A DNA stretch of 64,000 nt, taken from Diphasiastrum complanatum. Its lineage: Eukaryota > Streptophyta > Lycopodiopsida > Lycopodiales > Lycopodiaceae. The notes below the pieces were generated by a model that was not told the DNA's origin, ran no database searches, and worked only from the letters and a program-made list of their open reading frames with translations. The DNA lies in the NCBI GenBank assembly GCA_029204225.1, contig CM055102.1, positions 14,085,658-14,149,657 on the forward strand. The letters are read 5' to 3'. This document shows positions 45,243 through 58,455 of this stretch, piece by piece. The position numbers and the translations under genes were made by a program. The first letter of the stretch is position 1. Each line of letters starts with the position of its first letter.

Positions 45243-46980
45243 TGAAGAAATGTACTTTATGTTCCTAATCTCACAAAGAATGTGATTAGTGTTGGAAAGT
45301 TATTTGATGATGGTTTTGAAGTGGAATTCAAAGTCAATAATTGTTTTAGAAAGAAAGGTGATGAGATCCTAGCAAGTGGATCTAGATATGGAGGCATATT
45401 CAAGTTAGATGTGCATGAGAATGCAAGCATTGATGACTTGTGTATGGCATAGGAGGTTGCATGTTTCCAATTTCAGATCTATGCCTATTATGGTCAAGGA
45501 GATCAAGCCAAGAGAGGCTTGTTCTATGGCTAAATCACATATGGATCCATATTTGATGTCTTCTACTAAGACAAAACATCCTATGGAGTTAGAACACTTG
45601 GATGTTGACCTTTCTTCATCTCTAAGCAAGAGAGATACCTCTTGCTTTTCTAATCTTATTGATGGTTCCACAAGTAACCAATGGCTATGTCTTGTCTCTT
45701 CAAGTTTTATGGTGCATGTGTATTTTCCACTATGCAAAGCTTTTTGGAGTTATGGAGGTATTGGAAGGAGTGCACTATTTGGAGTCTTGTTCTACTATAA
45801 GCCTAAGGTTGTCTACCTTAGTGTTCTTGAAGATTATTGCTTTGCATGTGAATTTTGGAAGGAAAGAAGGATGGAGATCCAAGCCTGTGGATCATGGTTG
45901 GATGCTTATCCACCAAGGAAGGCTACATAGCCTTTACACTCTCTATCTCAAAGGTGTTTGAGCATGGAGATGTTATTGTTTATGAAGATCTATCTTCAAT
46001 CTTGGAAGGGGCCGAGAGCATAGTGTCTCTAATTGCATCAAAAGTTCATTCTATGGAGAGAAGCCAACTTATGATGGGGTCGAGGTTTGAGGAGGAGTAT
46101 CCTCAACATGCATATCCAAGAAGATCTTCATTGTACAAGGCCGAGTCCTTGTGGTTCTTATTTCATGGAAAAGAAAGGATAAGTGAAGGTGGTATTCATT
46201 CGTTTGTACTCGCCTATGATTCTCTTTCTTTGGTTAATGATATATCTTGCTTAGTTGAGATTTGCTTATTTCAAAGATCAAGTAGGACTATTCTAGTTTT
46301 AAATGAAGTCTTTAGTTTGGAATTGATTCTTGTCATTGATGACTTGATTATGTTTTCAAAACATCTAGAAAGCAAGATATTGTATCATCATTTGTATGCT
46401 CTTAAATTGAGTAAGAGCAAGAATGAGTTTAGTGCTCATAGTTTGAAAAAATGAGTTTTTTCATGTTTTGAGGCATATTGTGAATTTCTTTTGAGAGTAA
46501 GTGAAACATCCAATGAGGACACTTACATTCTTAAGAAAGTATTTAGCTTCAATATGATCAAATTAGAGTATGATTTCAAGATTAGATCCATTTTGGATAG
46601 CGTTCATAGAGTTTGGACTAATAAAGCTAGTGTGCTTAATCTTGAATATTGATCATGGTATAATCTTGATCTATATGGTCTTTGTAATCATGAGAGGCAT
46701 AGAGACCTCGGATTTTTCAGATTCTTATGCAGTCATCTTCATGCATGTGGAGTCCTCAAATTTGAGATCAGGATCAAGCATGGAGGAGGCATATCAACAT
46801 AGTGGCAGATTGGTGGAATATTTTTTAAAGGCATTTGGAAAAGATTTCTATCGAAGAGATCTTATTGTGGATTTGGTAAGCGTGCTGCTATGATGGATTC
46901 TTTGATCATCTTCACTTCAAATGCAAAGCAAAGAATCCACACACACAAAGGATCTTCATCAACATCAGATAGATATATTT
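45243..46980 (+). pseudogene. Degraded copia fragment G on the plus strand
   Basis: The start reads LYVPNLTKNVISVGKLFDDG, the region before GAG-pre-integrase of a copia polyprotein. Farther right, GYIAFTLSISKVFEHGD and later text are too decayed to assign securely. A purine run (AAGGAGGAG, 46982-46990) right before TGTGAACAATTG suggests the 3' LTR starts at 46991. Confidence 0.6.
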
Positions 46981-46990
46981 TAAGGAGGAG

Positions 46991-47464
46991 TGTGAACAAT
47001 TGTAAAACATATATATCTTACATATGTTGATTTTGGGGGTTCTACCCATGTAAATTGATTGTACATATTCAAGGTGTGTGAATTGAGCACATATCCTTGT
47101 AGAATAGGGTGAGTTTGGGTTAGGTAGATCAAGTTCCAATGACATGCATAAAGTCTACTTGTCCTAGTATGACATGCAACAATGTTCACAATGTCTAGAT
47201 TGACAATGTTCACAATGTCTAGATTGACATCCATGTACATTTACATGCATGTCAATCTAGACATTGTGAACATTGTTGTTGCATGTCATACTAGACCACT
47301 AGACTTTATGCATGTCATTGGAACTTGATCTACCTAACCCAAACTCGCCCTTCTACAAGGATATGTGCTCAATTCACACACCTTGAATATGTACAATCAA
47401 TTTACATGGGTAGAACCCCCAAAATCAACATATGTAAGATAGATATGTTTTACAATTCTTCACA
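46991..47464. repeat. 474-bp inverted repeat (foldback) within a copia LTR
   Basis: The left arm starts TGTGAACAATTGTAAAACAT and the right arm ends ATGTTTTACAATTCTTCACA. The arms, about 230 bp each, match in reverse complement with few differences. The left arm carries one extra copy of a 24-bp unit with TCTAGATTGACA. The centre lies near 47235. Sequence like the centre recurs just outside the right arm (47465-47510). Confidence 0.92.
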
Positions 47465-47927
47465 ATGTCTAGATTGACATGCATGTAAATCTACATGCAT
47501 GTCAATATAGTGGTAGTTTACATTTGAATAGGTGTAGGGAATGCATTGAATGCTAGTAGTACCACAAATTTTGGCTCTCCTATATATGTACATATGGTTC
47601 TCATTCATTTCTAATGATGAATCAAGCTTTGGTAATGTCATAATGTCAAAATTGGATCTCATGCTATTTTGCTTGTAATTGTATTCTCTCTCTAACTCGA
47701 GATTGGTGTCTTCTTCATACATTATTATGCTTGTGTACTTTTCCTATTTGTGAGGAATTAATATAGCTTTGATTTGTAGCATTCTAGATTGTGCTCTAGC
47801 CTCAAATCTGTTGGTAGATTGTAGTATTACTCTACAGGTGATCTGTGTGCTACCATGAAGCATGGTAAAGATCATTCGCACTTTTGATGTGGCTCCCCAC
47901 ACGTGTGAAGTTGCTGTATTTTTCACA
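47465..47927 (+). repeat. Probable remainder of the copia LTR and junction to gypsy LTR
   Basis: Non-coding sequence continues from the foldback, with CTCCTATATATGTAC (TATA-like, 47577). It merges without a visible boundary into the gypsy LTR. Part of it may belong to the gypsy LTR, but its partner at 61.4-61.6 kb is not clearly similar here. Confidence 0.4.
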
Positions 47928-48183
47928 GTATATGGTTTGAAACTATCACTAAATTTATAGCTATCGGATTTATACATTTTTCCTTGGGCTTGGTGATTTT
48001 AACTACCTTATCTAAATATTATTTTATAACCAGATTTCCTATCATTTCCATTCCCCTGTACATCACCGATATATCTTTATTTCATCATAATGACAGAATT
48101 ACTCTCTTATGTGCTCTCTTTGGGGATCAACATCTCTTGTACTGCAATAATCATTGAATTTCGTAATAAGTAGGTTATGACAC
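47928..48183 (+). repeat. 5' LTR (3' part) of gypsy element H
   Basis: It matches 61640-61883 over about 250 bp, including TTTTTCCTTGGGCTTGGTG and CTGCAATAATCATTGAATTT. It ends AGGTTATGACA just before the primer site. Divergence between the copies implies an old insertion. Confidence 0.85.
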
Positions 48184-48193
48184 ATGCTTATTT

Positions 48194-48211
48194 TGGCGCC
48201 ATTGCCGGGGA
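48194..48211 (+). other. Primer-binding site of gypsy element H
   Basis: TGGCGCCATTGCCGGGGA is one base from the common plant Ty3/gypsy primer site TGGCGCCGTTGCCGGGGA, on the plus strand. Confidence 0.9.
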
Positions 48212-50480
48212 GCACAGCCAAACAAGAGAAAAATTTTGATTCATTACCATTTCCATTCACCATTCTGATTTTCTGTGGACAAATTCTGCTTTACTGTTTA
48301 CATTTTTTTGTGGATCTCTACAAAATCAAAATGTTATAAGTTTGTGGATGTGTAGTGTTTTACAAGTTACATTTGGTATCAAGTACAATCCATTAAAAAA
48401 ATTGAAGCATATTTGCCAAGTCTTAAGCTTAGAGTTGAGAAGACTATGGTGAATAATATAATTGTTTTGCGAAATCTAGCACCTACACCATTGTGCTATG
48501 AGCCTCAGTGGGCTACTGTCATTTTTAATAAATTTGTGGAAATGATTACAGCAGATTTGAATAACTCTAAATTATGGACTGAGAAGCCTGAAGTGAAAAT
48601 TATTATCATTTTCCGAAGATATCTTCTCTCATATACAATAGATGATTATGATCATCAACAAGGCCTTGAGATGGTAATTAATAACTTTTCAGAACCATGC
48701 TAAAAAACCAGATAAAATTAATTGGTGCAGTACACAAAGGCGCTATATTTTGAAGAAGATTTCGCTGAGTTAAATGAAGAGCCATGTGGTACTTTATTTA
48801 CCAAATATGAGAACCCTCAATCTGAGGAAGGGGAAATGTAAACTATTCCAAATTTTTAAAATTCCTCTACCTTAACCATGTTCAAACCTTATGATGGTGA
48901 ATCACAGCCCTACACCTCATTTTCAACATTTTCTTGTTGTGAAAATTTCAGAAGTTCCTATATTGGAATATGAAGAGTCCAAGATTTGTGATAGTCAAGA
49001 ACATATCTTATGTCCTATTCCGATTGTTTCACACTGCTCAAGTTATTTGCAGGCTTATGAAAAACAATTGTTGATCAATGGAGTATACTAAGGAAATATT
49101 TTGTTGATTCTCTGCTATATCAAATTGGTTCTATATTATTAGCAGTGTGGATGATGGACCATATGATTTTCTCAATGAAAAATTCTGTAAAATACAAGAG
49201 TGAAGCCGAAATGATCAGGACACTACATTTCAGATTTTTTCACCCACCATGATATGAAGAAAATTGCTTTTATTTTATTGTTTTTAATTCTTTGTTTTAC
49301 ACATTTCTTGTTGACCATTTCTTTTAGAATGTTTTATAAGTTATCAATATTGTATTAGTTTTCATTTTTGTATTGATGTCATTGTAGACTTGTTATGTTA
49401 ATACGGGCTGAAAACGGTATTTGTTCTATTATGTGAATAAATTCTTGGTTTTTCGTAAGCAAATACTGATCTATACTTTTCCAAGAGATAGTTCTTGTTA
49501 TGTATCTGTGTTTATGTTTTATTTTTGAGTGTTTGTTACATGTTTTCAGTCATATGAGAAAGTCATAGTGAAATGAAGATGCATATATTGAGATTACAAG
49601 CTGAACTGTGAAACCCATTCTTTTGTGTTGTTATATTATCCTATAGCTACACGTTGCAAGATTTGTTGTTAGGTTTATGCCATGACAGAACCTCAAGGCT
49701 GGAATGTGCCTTGCACACTATTATATTATGGAGGCCTATCATACTTCTAAAATTGTAAAATAAAAATGACTGATTTTTTGACCATGAAACCTATGCTGAT
49801 TTTCTGCTCAAAAGATTTCTAGACTATTTGACTACAAGGTTTAAGCTCAATTTGAATCAACATCGACAATGACACTAGATTTTTGTGGGCGTTATTTATG
49901 CTGAATTCCAGTTGAGTGGAAGATCCCTATCTTTGATTTTATTAAAAGACTATTTCCCAGCTAGAATGAAGCCGCTTTTAACATTTCTACAATGTCTGCT
50001 AAAGCAGAAGTCCCTATAGAAGATTTTCTGATTGTGAATTCATGCAGCTATAATGATTTTCAAGCTGAAATTTTTTGAACTTGAAAGATATACATTGGAT
50101 ACAATTTGAAAATGATTGTTGCTGAAATGACGAGAGGAACCGATCTTCAAAGCTAAATTTAATGTCTCAAAAGACCAAAGTTATCGATTGATGCTTCAAA
50201 AGATTGGTGGCTGATGTTTTATCAAGATTGTCTAACCTCTACCTCCAAAGTGCCGATTCTCTGATTCTTTGATTCTCTCTATTCCACGTTGACATCTAAA
50301 GAGATGATCTGCTACAATTTATTGAAGATGTGCAATTTTTGCTGAGAAATGATTTTGGGCTGCACATTGGAAATATTTTCATCTCATTCATACTTCAATA
50401 TAAAAATGAGCCTATGGCCAAAGTATTTTTTTATCATGAGGTTATGAAGAGTTTATTATTATCAACATTGGTTGATAAAG
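48212..50480 (+). other. Leader region of gypsy element H
   Basis: About 2.3 kb lie between the primer site and the first gag sequence, without a clear open frame. Short frames such as 48413-48703 have no recognisable domain. Confidence 0.5.
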
Positions 50481-50489
50481 AATCAGTGA

Positions 50490-52959
50490 ATGACTACTCA
50501 TGAGATTGTTTCATATCTGAGGGAGGGGACATGTGATAGCCTTGCTCAAGATTGGTTTTATAACCAAGATGAAGTAGAACGACAAGATTGGGAAGTGGTT
50601 AAAGTCACTCTCATAATGAGATTTAAGCCCAAGAAATTTATGGAAGATCCCTTTCTCCTTTTAAGTGAAATTAAAATGGGAAAGAGAGAGGCAGTAAGAG
50701 ATTATATTGAACAGGTTAAACACCTCAGATCCAAGTGTGATCCCGATCTAATCAATGGAGATGCTTTGATTATGTGGTTTTTAGCAAGTCTACCCAAACG
50801 GATAAGACACGAGCTGAAACGCCATACTGAATACGCTACGATATAAAGCGCTATGGTTGATGCAATTCATGAGGAAGATGAATATTCTGACGATGAACCA
50901 AATGTTGGAATGTTGCCTTATATAACAGGGCAAGCCACGACAACATCCACCACCATTGCATCAACGAATATCAATGCTACTGCAGAGAAGATAATTGACG
51001 AGTTTGAGAAACTTGGTCAAAAGCAACAGATGCAGCTAGATAAGATGCAGTCCCAATTCGACGAAAAACTGAAATATCTTGAAGACGTTCAAGCTAAGAG
51101 TAGCAAAGCAACTGAACAGCTTGTTAAAACATTTTCTAGTCGAAAAAATGTCTAGTGCTCAATTTGTGCAAAAAATCACACCATCAACGAATGTCCATCG
51201 CTAAAAAAATGAATGTCAGATAGTATTTTCATTTGTGCAATTCTACGGGTCATGAAACAGCCTTTTGCTTGTTTAATACTCGGATTATCTAGCAAAGGTA
51301 TGCTAAGTTTCAATATCAAGAACCTACTTATTCAAAGAGGCCTGACAGAAAGCCTATTAACTTTGGCCTTGGATTCCTAGAACGATTAGCTCTGACAGCT
51401 CCAACGGAACAGAGTGCTCCTCTTGCTAATCTAATGGAACCAGAACCTCATCGTGCTAATGAGCGATGAAACTATAGCCATGATCACAAGAGTGGGCCTT
51501 CAGAGCAGTATGCTATCTATGTTGTTGCACAACAACAAGCAGCTAGACAATAGACCAGAGTGCCACTTGGATGTTATGCATGCGGAGAAAAGTGGAGTTG
51601 CTGAATGTACCATTATGTAGAGATTGTGGTTATGGACCCTGTTATAAAGATTGTCCTACAAGACCCAAACAACCTTTGATTACTGTTCTAGTGAACATGA
51701 TTATTATCAAGAAAAGACCAGTAGTTCAATGTGAACCAGCTGTACCTTTGATGGTTGTTACCAGAGCTCATAAACATAAAGGTGTTGTAGTTGATCCAAT
51801 ACCTGCTGAATCTGCACCAACTACAGATATACCAACCACATCAAGCATGTATCTGAACCTCAAAGCAGAAAAGAAGAGATACCAAGATATGAGACAATGG
51901 ACTAAACAGTTGCAAGAAGAAGAAACCCTAGAAGCCTCTAAAGTAGCAGCCAAAGTCCCTTCTCCATCTATGCCACAAGCAGAGGGAGAATAAGTTGGTG
52001 CCGAAAGAAAAAGAAGTATTAGCAGAAAGATTGACTCAGATGGAACCACCAGTCCATCAAGTCACTTTTTGGTGCTGGGTTTGAAGAATCGAACGAAGTA
52101 CTCAATGTGAGAGCAACATGAGAAAGCAAACACAATCTAGTAAAAAAATAGCCATGATTGATGGAGGTTCAGGAGTTAATTTGATTTCAACCAAGCCATG
52201 TGCAAAATGAGAACTTACCAAGTTGAAGCCTGCCACTTTTGCCATTAAGCTAGCTGATCAAACAACAGTTCCGTCCGAGAGGAATGGTTGAAGACGTACC
52301 TGTCAACTGGAGTGTAGTTTGTCATTACTTTTGTAGTAATGGACTTACCTGAGGCACCAAATGTATATCGAGTTTTATTGGGACGTCCATGGTTACGAGT
52401 TGCGCAAGTAATTCATAACTAGGGCACCGACAAAATTACTTTTGAGAATCGTGAGCGTGCAGTCAAAGTAGATCCAATCAAATGGACTATCAAGCCAGTA
52501 GTCCAAAGAGAGGATGATGATTCATCAACAACAGATCATACTTGTGATCGTCAAGTGAAGACTCTGGGAGTCCATTATGACTCCCAAACTGACACTATTA
52601 ATTGGAATCAAGCTCTTGCAACAATGGATTGTACAGGAACCTATATGTGCCAACAAGATAATCAATCCGAATTGAGCAGAATTTTCTTACTTGATCGAAC
52701 TTTGGACACTCCAATCACTTTTCCATTGAATATAATGAACCTAGCCTGGATATCAACTGACCCAATTCCAGATCTAATTGAAGATGATCTAATGCATGCT
52801 AGTCTGTCTTCTACTGATACCAGTCAATCTCCGCGATATGTCATTCATCGTGATGTTCTGACCAAGACGGACATTATGATACTCCTTAGCACAAGCATGG
52901 TGGTAGTACAAGTCAATAAAAGGACTTTAGGCCTTTTTGCGGAACTTTTAATGTCGTAG
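50490..52959 (+). pseudogene. Gypsy element H gag and protease
   Basis: Gag at 50490-51155 shows the retrotransposon-gag pattern (LAQDWFYNQDEVERQDWEVV, then MRFKPKKF, then DYIEQVKHLRSKCDP and FLASLPKRIRHEL), with one stop at 50844. A coiled coil follows, then a knuckle-like CSICAKNHTINEC near 51155 and a second cysteine cluster (CRDCGYGPCYKDC at about 51615). Protease text is MIDGGSGVNLIS at about 52155 and LLGRPWL at about 52375, in different frames. RT, RNase H and integrase of this copy are not found. Confidence 0.8.
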
Positions 52960-53005
52960 GGCCTAAATGTCAAGTTAGTGAATAAAATAGGGGTTCCCAC
53001 CAAAA

Positions 53006-53035
53006 TCAATTCAAATTCAAATTCAAATTCAAATT
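53006..53035. repeat. (ATTCAA)n short tandem repeat
   Basis: About five hexanucleotide units. Confidence 0.95.
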
Positions 53036-53089
53036 GGTTCCCTCCAATTTTGAATGGGTTCTCACTCTTTTTTAAATATGAATAGTTAG

Positions 53090-53290
53090 AGAGGTAGAAA
53101 TGGAGCAATAGAATTTTGAGGCCAAGGTCCTCCTCTCCACTATAAATAGGGGCAAACTCGAGTTGCTCCTCATGTTCAAATCTTCATTTCGATATAAGCA
53201 TATTGGCTCTCTTATGGAATGGACTTGTGAATGTCCTTGCTCTCTAACTCCTTTCCTTCATCTCTTATGCTTTTGTTGTATTTGCTAATT
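53090..53290 (+). promoter_or_regulatory. Possible LTR-type promoter with TATA box
   Basis: CCACTATAAATAGGGG at about 53138-53153 is a strong plant TATA context, followed by pyrimidine-rich sequence. Because it lies between broken gypsy parts, an LTR promoter is more likely than that of a gene. No downstream frame on the plus strand supports a gene. Confidence 0.35.
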
Positions 53291-53336
53291 GTTAGATCTG
53301 AATGTTATTGGGATTGTATATTCTTATGTTTTTTTT

Positions 53337-53477
<141 letters not shown>

Positions 53478-53657
53478 CGAGTATCATTGTGGATCGTAGG
53501 GTTAATGGATGTAGTGTTAATACTTAGGGTTATGTTGGTTGAGGGCCTCGACGGAAGTAATATAGGATTGTTTCATTTTGCTATGCTACTCGTCGTGGCC
53601 TTTAACTTTTGTGCCAACTGCTTATATGCCACCGCTGGGATTGGAGTTTCCTCGGGA

Positions 53658-55556
53658 TTAGCTGGAGGAGCAAAATCTTGGAAATCCACATGTTCTAGTT
53701 GTTCTTTCGGCTAAGGCCTCGTCTCGTTCCGTAGTAAGATTTGCCATGGTAGTTTCTAGGTTGGAGACCTTCAGGTGGAGTTGGTCTTGTAAGTGGCCGA
53801 GCATTTGCTGCTGTTGTTGGATGTGTGCGCTTTGAGCTTGTATTTGCTGTTGTTGTTGCTTGAATTCTTCCTCCAACTTTGCCTTTTCTTTCTGAAGATC
53901 TGCCAAGGTTCCATCATCAAACTGCCTCATAGTGTATTGACCTCCTAAGGTGCCAAAGAGGTCTCATTCACCAACCAAATCGCTTTTTGGGCTGCTAGGG
54001 GTAATTGCTCCAAAGGGCCAATGTTAGAGAGTGTGTGTGTATAATTGGGTATGGCATGGGATTGAATGGAAGAAAATCTGGAATTGGAGGAGATGTTGGA
54101 ATGTGAGAAAATACAGGGGGAGGTGATTGAGGGATGATAGGAGGTGATTGTGGTATGAGGGGTGGTGAATGTGGTGGTGACTGAATGCGTGTCGAAGAGT
54201 GTGGAGTGGATTAGGTGTTATAGTAGTGGATGTGGTGTAGGTAATGATACATGGATGGCTGAAGTTACCTGAGTGGACAGAACCATGTCTACTGAACCAG
54301 AACCGGAAGCGCCAGCATCCAAAGAGCTAGCTTTGCAGCTACCGCTTGTCTTCATTGTTGGGCCTGTTGGAGTAGGGTCTCCTGCTGCGCGAAAACCTCC
54401 TTCGGGACTTGAGAGAATTTCAAGCTCCCTCCAGATTCAACGTACTCTGTCCCTATATCACTGGATAAGATATTAGGGGAGATGGTATCTTCTGTGCTCA
54501 CAACCTTACCCTTTTTCTTCTTTGTGGGTGGTGCGGGTGAAACATGTTTGGCTGATAGTTGTGGGGTGGCGCATTTTTTGGTGCTAGGATAGATGTCTGC
54601 GAGCTCTTTGATAGTCGCGGCCGTTCGTTGTCCTAGTTGCTTTGTGAGCAACATGTGGAGGAAATATCCACATTTGGTGGTGGCTTTTCTAGCCTTCAAG
54701 GGCACACATAATTTGTCGGACACTTTCTCTGCCCACTTGTAATTGTGAGTGGGATCATCCATGGTGAGGGTTAATGAAAATAGATCGCTAGGTGCAATGC
54801 GATCTATTTTGACGATGTGAACCTCGACCACGGCCATGAGGATCTCTGATGTTGCCCTAAGCTTTGGATCTTTGATGAAGGTGAAAGGCAATGTCATCGT
54901 TAGTTTGGGCAATTGTCTTTCCGTCGTCCATCAAAAACTTTGTGAAGTATTTGGCATCGTAGCTAGTACCCTTGCCATGGATCGTCTCGCCCAGGTTAGG
55001 AAATTCAATGGCTTGTAGATGTTCTAGGGAGATGTTGATGATGGTAGAACTACCGCCCTTAGATGTGATTCGAAATGACTGGAACTCTTCAGAATAAGTG
55101 GAATAGGCTGCTCGGACCAAACTCTCGCTTTGCTGATCCATGAAATAAGTCAGATCAAAACCAAGGTTAGTGAGAATATCCCTGGCTAGGATGAATGCTT
55201 CATCATAATTCTTGATGGAGATCAAGAATATGTCATCCAGTGATGGAGTGAGAGTGAGGTGTTGTAGGAGGCCATGGTAGCAGTGATTCTAGATTGTTCT
55301 GGAAATTTTGAAATTTTTTGAAAATTTCAGCATGAACACTTGAGCAAAATTTTAGAATGAATTTGTGGAGAGGATGGTTGAGGTCTATATATAGACTTTG
55401 TTTTTTTGACATGAAATCGTAACATCTCCCCAAAATCATCCCCAGTGCCCATGATTTCCTAGTGAGGTCCGCGAATTTCAAGGCAATGTTCTGAGGTCCG
55501 GCTAGTTCTTGTAAGTGGTTTTTTTGTACAAAATGAGTAAAATTGTCTGACAGCAC
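53658..55556 (-). pseudogene. Accessory ORF region downstream of gypsy I integrase, unknown product
   Basis: Four overlapping minus-strand frames join through frameshifts. At 55250-54857 is a globular part (DDIFLISIKNYDEAFILARD). It continues at 54912-54352 (APSDLFSLTLTMDDPTH, KKKKGK basic run). A proline-rich linker is read in another frame (PPHSPPLIPQSPP). At 53930-53658 is a glutamine-rich coiled coil (LQKEKAKLEEEFKQQQQQIQ). I do not recognise the family. Its place after integrase matches the position of env-like or extra ORFs in some plant gypsy lineages. It could also be the start of another element. An additional frame at 55556-55233 (MLSDNFTHFVQKNHLQELAG) has no clear relation. Confidence 0.5.
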
Positions 55557-55954
55557 AAAAATTGGTCTGATCAGAATTCATGGACAGAATAGAGAAATCG
55601 TGGAAGTAAGTTTGAGACTTAGCGAATTATCTACAAATTCTGTGAGTGAGGATCTGATGTAAAAAAACTGATTTTTTCTATTTTTGAAAAGTTTGACTCT
55701 TGAGATAGAATTTGTGGAGGCAATAAATGAATCGTGGTCAGTAAAAATGGGTCCGAGCAAATTCTATCTAATATGATTGTGCATCAAAACTTCAGAAAAA
55801 GAATGGATCTTGTGGTTGGATAGAGAAAGACTGTTTGTAATTATGACATGATGATATATTGATATTCTGAATAAGAACATATAAAAAGAGTCCATCAAAA
55901 TGTCAAGCAAGCAGTAAATAGAAATAAATAACAAAATTTAGGAAATAAACAAAC

Positions 55955-57005
55955 CTAGTACATATCAAGATAAAAATATGGTTCGTTGTACTTTTGGAAT
56001 CTGCTTCCATTGACCACAATGTCTAAAATATCGCCTTGTAGGGTTTGGAGTTGTACGTAACCAGAGGCAAACATCTTTTGGATTACATAGGGTCCATGGT
56101 TAGAAAATTTTAGTTTTCCTTTAAAGGCTTTGGCTTGGTATAAGAGGACCTTGTCTCCGACCTGGAACTCTTTGAGTTTTAAGGATCGATTGTGCCATGC
56201 CTTTTGTCGACGTTTGTGAACTTGTTGGGCATGGATGCTGATTCGGCGAGTCTCACAAAGTTGTTCTAGGTGGAATAATCTATTACCTAGGATCTGTCGA
56301 TGATCTAGATTATATGCTACTCGTAGGGATGGAATATGGAATTCCACAGGCATGACAGCTTCCTGGCCATAGACTAGCTGGAAACAGTTAGACCCATGGC
56401 TCTCTTCGGGGTAGTGCAATAGCCCAGCGACATGAAGTTTTAGTTCCCAATCAGATCGGCTGGATTTGACAGTCTTGGTTAGAACACCACATAATATTTT
56501 GTTGGTGGATTCTGTCTGGCCATTGCATCGTGGATAATATGAGGAACTTTTGCGATGTACCGCAAAGAATTTTGAATGCAGATATGCTATGACAAAGTTC
56601 AGAAAATATGCCCCCTATTGCTAATAAGTTTTAGGGGGAAACCGAAACGAATGATAACTTGTTCATAGATAAATTTTGCGGTAGAACCAGCGTCAGCATT
56701 GCGAACAGCTCTAGCTTCAGCCCATTTGGTACAAGAGTCTGCAGCTACTACAATATATCTTGATTAGGTGTGTCTAGCAGCGGGACTAATTGGTCCAACA
56801 TAATCAATTTTCCATTTTTGGAAAGCTTGATCAGTTGTAACATGGTATAAAGGCATGTAGTCGGTCTTTTGAAATCGTTCTGTTCTTTGACAAACATCAC
56901 AGGCCTTAGTGTAGGTGTGCCTATCCTTAAAAAAATTTGGCCACCAAAATCATGACAAAAAGATTATTTTGGCAATCATTTTGGAAGAGAAATGACCTGC
57001 TCCAA
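55955..57005 (-). pseudogene. Gypsy element I integrase
   Basis: From 57030 the minus strand shows the zinc-binding start (THEGVGAGHFSSK, then ACDVCQRTERF) and the core (WKIDYVGPISPAARH, then KWAEARAVRNA). The C-terminal part is at 56419-55955 (FQLVYGQEAVMPVEFHIPSL, then KVLLYQAKAFKGKLKF and GPYVI). Stops and shifts occur in the middle. Confidence 0.85.
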
Positions 57006-57010
57006 CACCT

Positions 57011-58455
57011 TCATGAGTAGGGATAGACAATGGGTGTCGAATCTTCACTTGGAGGTACATTATGCTGGTGGGTTTTGTTGGGTGCAATTGTAGGGGTTTG
57101 GCATTCAGTTTGTGCATGAGTCAAGACCCATGCTGGATGAGTTTCGACCGGTAATGTTTCTACTTGCACGGAACAGACAGGAGCAGCTGGTTTAGATCGA
57201 GAAGGACAATCCTTCACATGATGTTCAATGTCGCAATTTTCACAAGCTGGTGGAAAGCGAAGTTTATTTGGGTAGCAAATACTAGGATGTTTATCTACGC
57301 AAATAAAACATCCTCGTATTGTTGAAAGTTGATGCGTGGAAAACACCGCTTGGTTAGAGTCATAGGTTTGGGCATCAGGGTCAACCGAATAAAATATAAT
57401 TTGCTCAGAGGAGTATGTTGCATATGCAGTATCGTCCACATAATAAGTTGCTGGATCAATGGTGTTGGGATCAATGAAGTGCACAGCTTGTTGTGGAGTT
57501 GGTTGGTTAATGACAAACTGTTGACGTGGTTGGTATTGATTTGGTGCAGTTGGTCGTGGCAGGTACACCCCTGGGCGTGACATGGGCTGTTGTGGAGGGT
57601 AGGGGCGGTATGCTCGATACATGGGTCTGGGTGCTGATGAAAAATGATTTCTCAGTTGAGAGCATTCATTAGCAGTGTGATTCTGTGAACAGATCGGACA
57701 CCAGACACTCTCTTGTTGGAGAAGATTTCTTAGCAATATTTTTCATGGCGGTTTGGAAATCAACAATGAGTTTATCCATATGAGTTTGTTGAGTTTTCTG
57801 TCAGGCTTCCATTTGATGTAGAAGTTCAGAAGATTGGACGGTATTTTTGGGTGGTTCAGACGTTCGAGATTCTTAAATTTCTTTTCACGATTATCAAAGT
57901 CGTCATTAGGACCCTCGTCTTCTTCATGAATGGCATCAGTAATTACATCCTTAAGTTGATCATAAAGGTCAACTGGTTTCAGTTCTCGGCGGATATTTTT
58001 AGGAAGCCCAACCAAGAACAGTTTGATGGCCATTCTTTCAGAGATATTTTCATCAATACATTCTACCTTGAGGCGTTTAAAACACCCACGATAGCTCCTA
58101 ACAGACTCTTCGCGACGCATCTTAATATGTGTGATTTGGATAAATGGGCTCTGAGTTAGTTTAGATGGTTTGAAATGCTTGATGAGAACGTCCTTGAGGG
58201 TAGTCCAAGAAGCAAGATCAGGAGCTTCAAGATTAAGATATCACTCTTTGGTTGTTCCATAGAGTACCATCGAAAATAGTTGGAGTTTTTTTATTTCAGA
58301 GGTATCTCCATAGGAACGGCATGCATTATCAAAGTCTTGGAAAAATCTAATTGGGTTAGATTCTCCATCGTACTTTGGTGCATCGAAACGTGAAATTCTT
58401 CATTCTAGTCGTGGAGGTGCACTGGATTGGAAGATTCAGCACAATCTCGAGACAT
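57011..58455 (-). pseudogene. Gypsy element I gag, joined directly to integrase
   Basis: ATG at 58455 (MSRDCAESSNPVHLHD), then a frame-broken gag (RREESVRSYRGCFKRLKVEC, then LPKNIRRELKPV and ITDAIHEEDEG). Knuckle-like motifs follow: CPICSQNHTANECSQL at about 57690 and CENCDIEHHVKDC at about 57240. It is clearly of the same family as gag of element H (IHEEDE and NHT.NEC are shared). At about 57030 it runs into the integrase start, so protease, RT and RNase H are missing. Confidence 0.85.
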
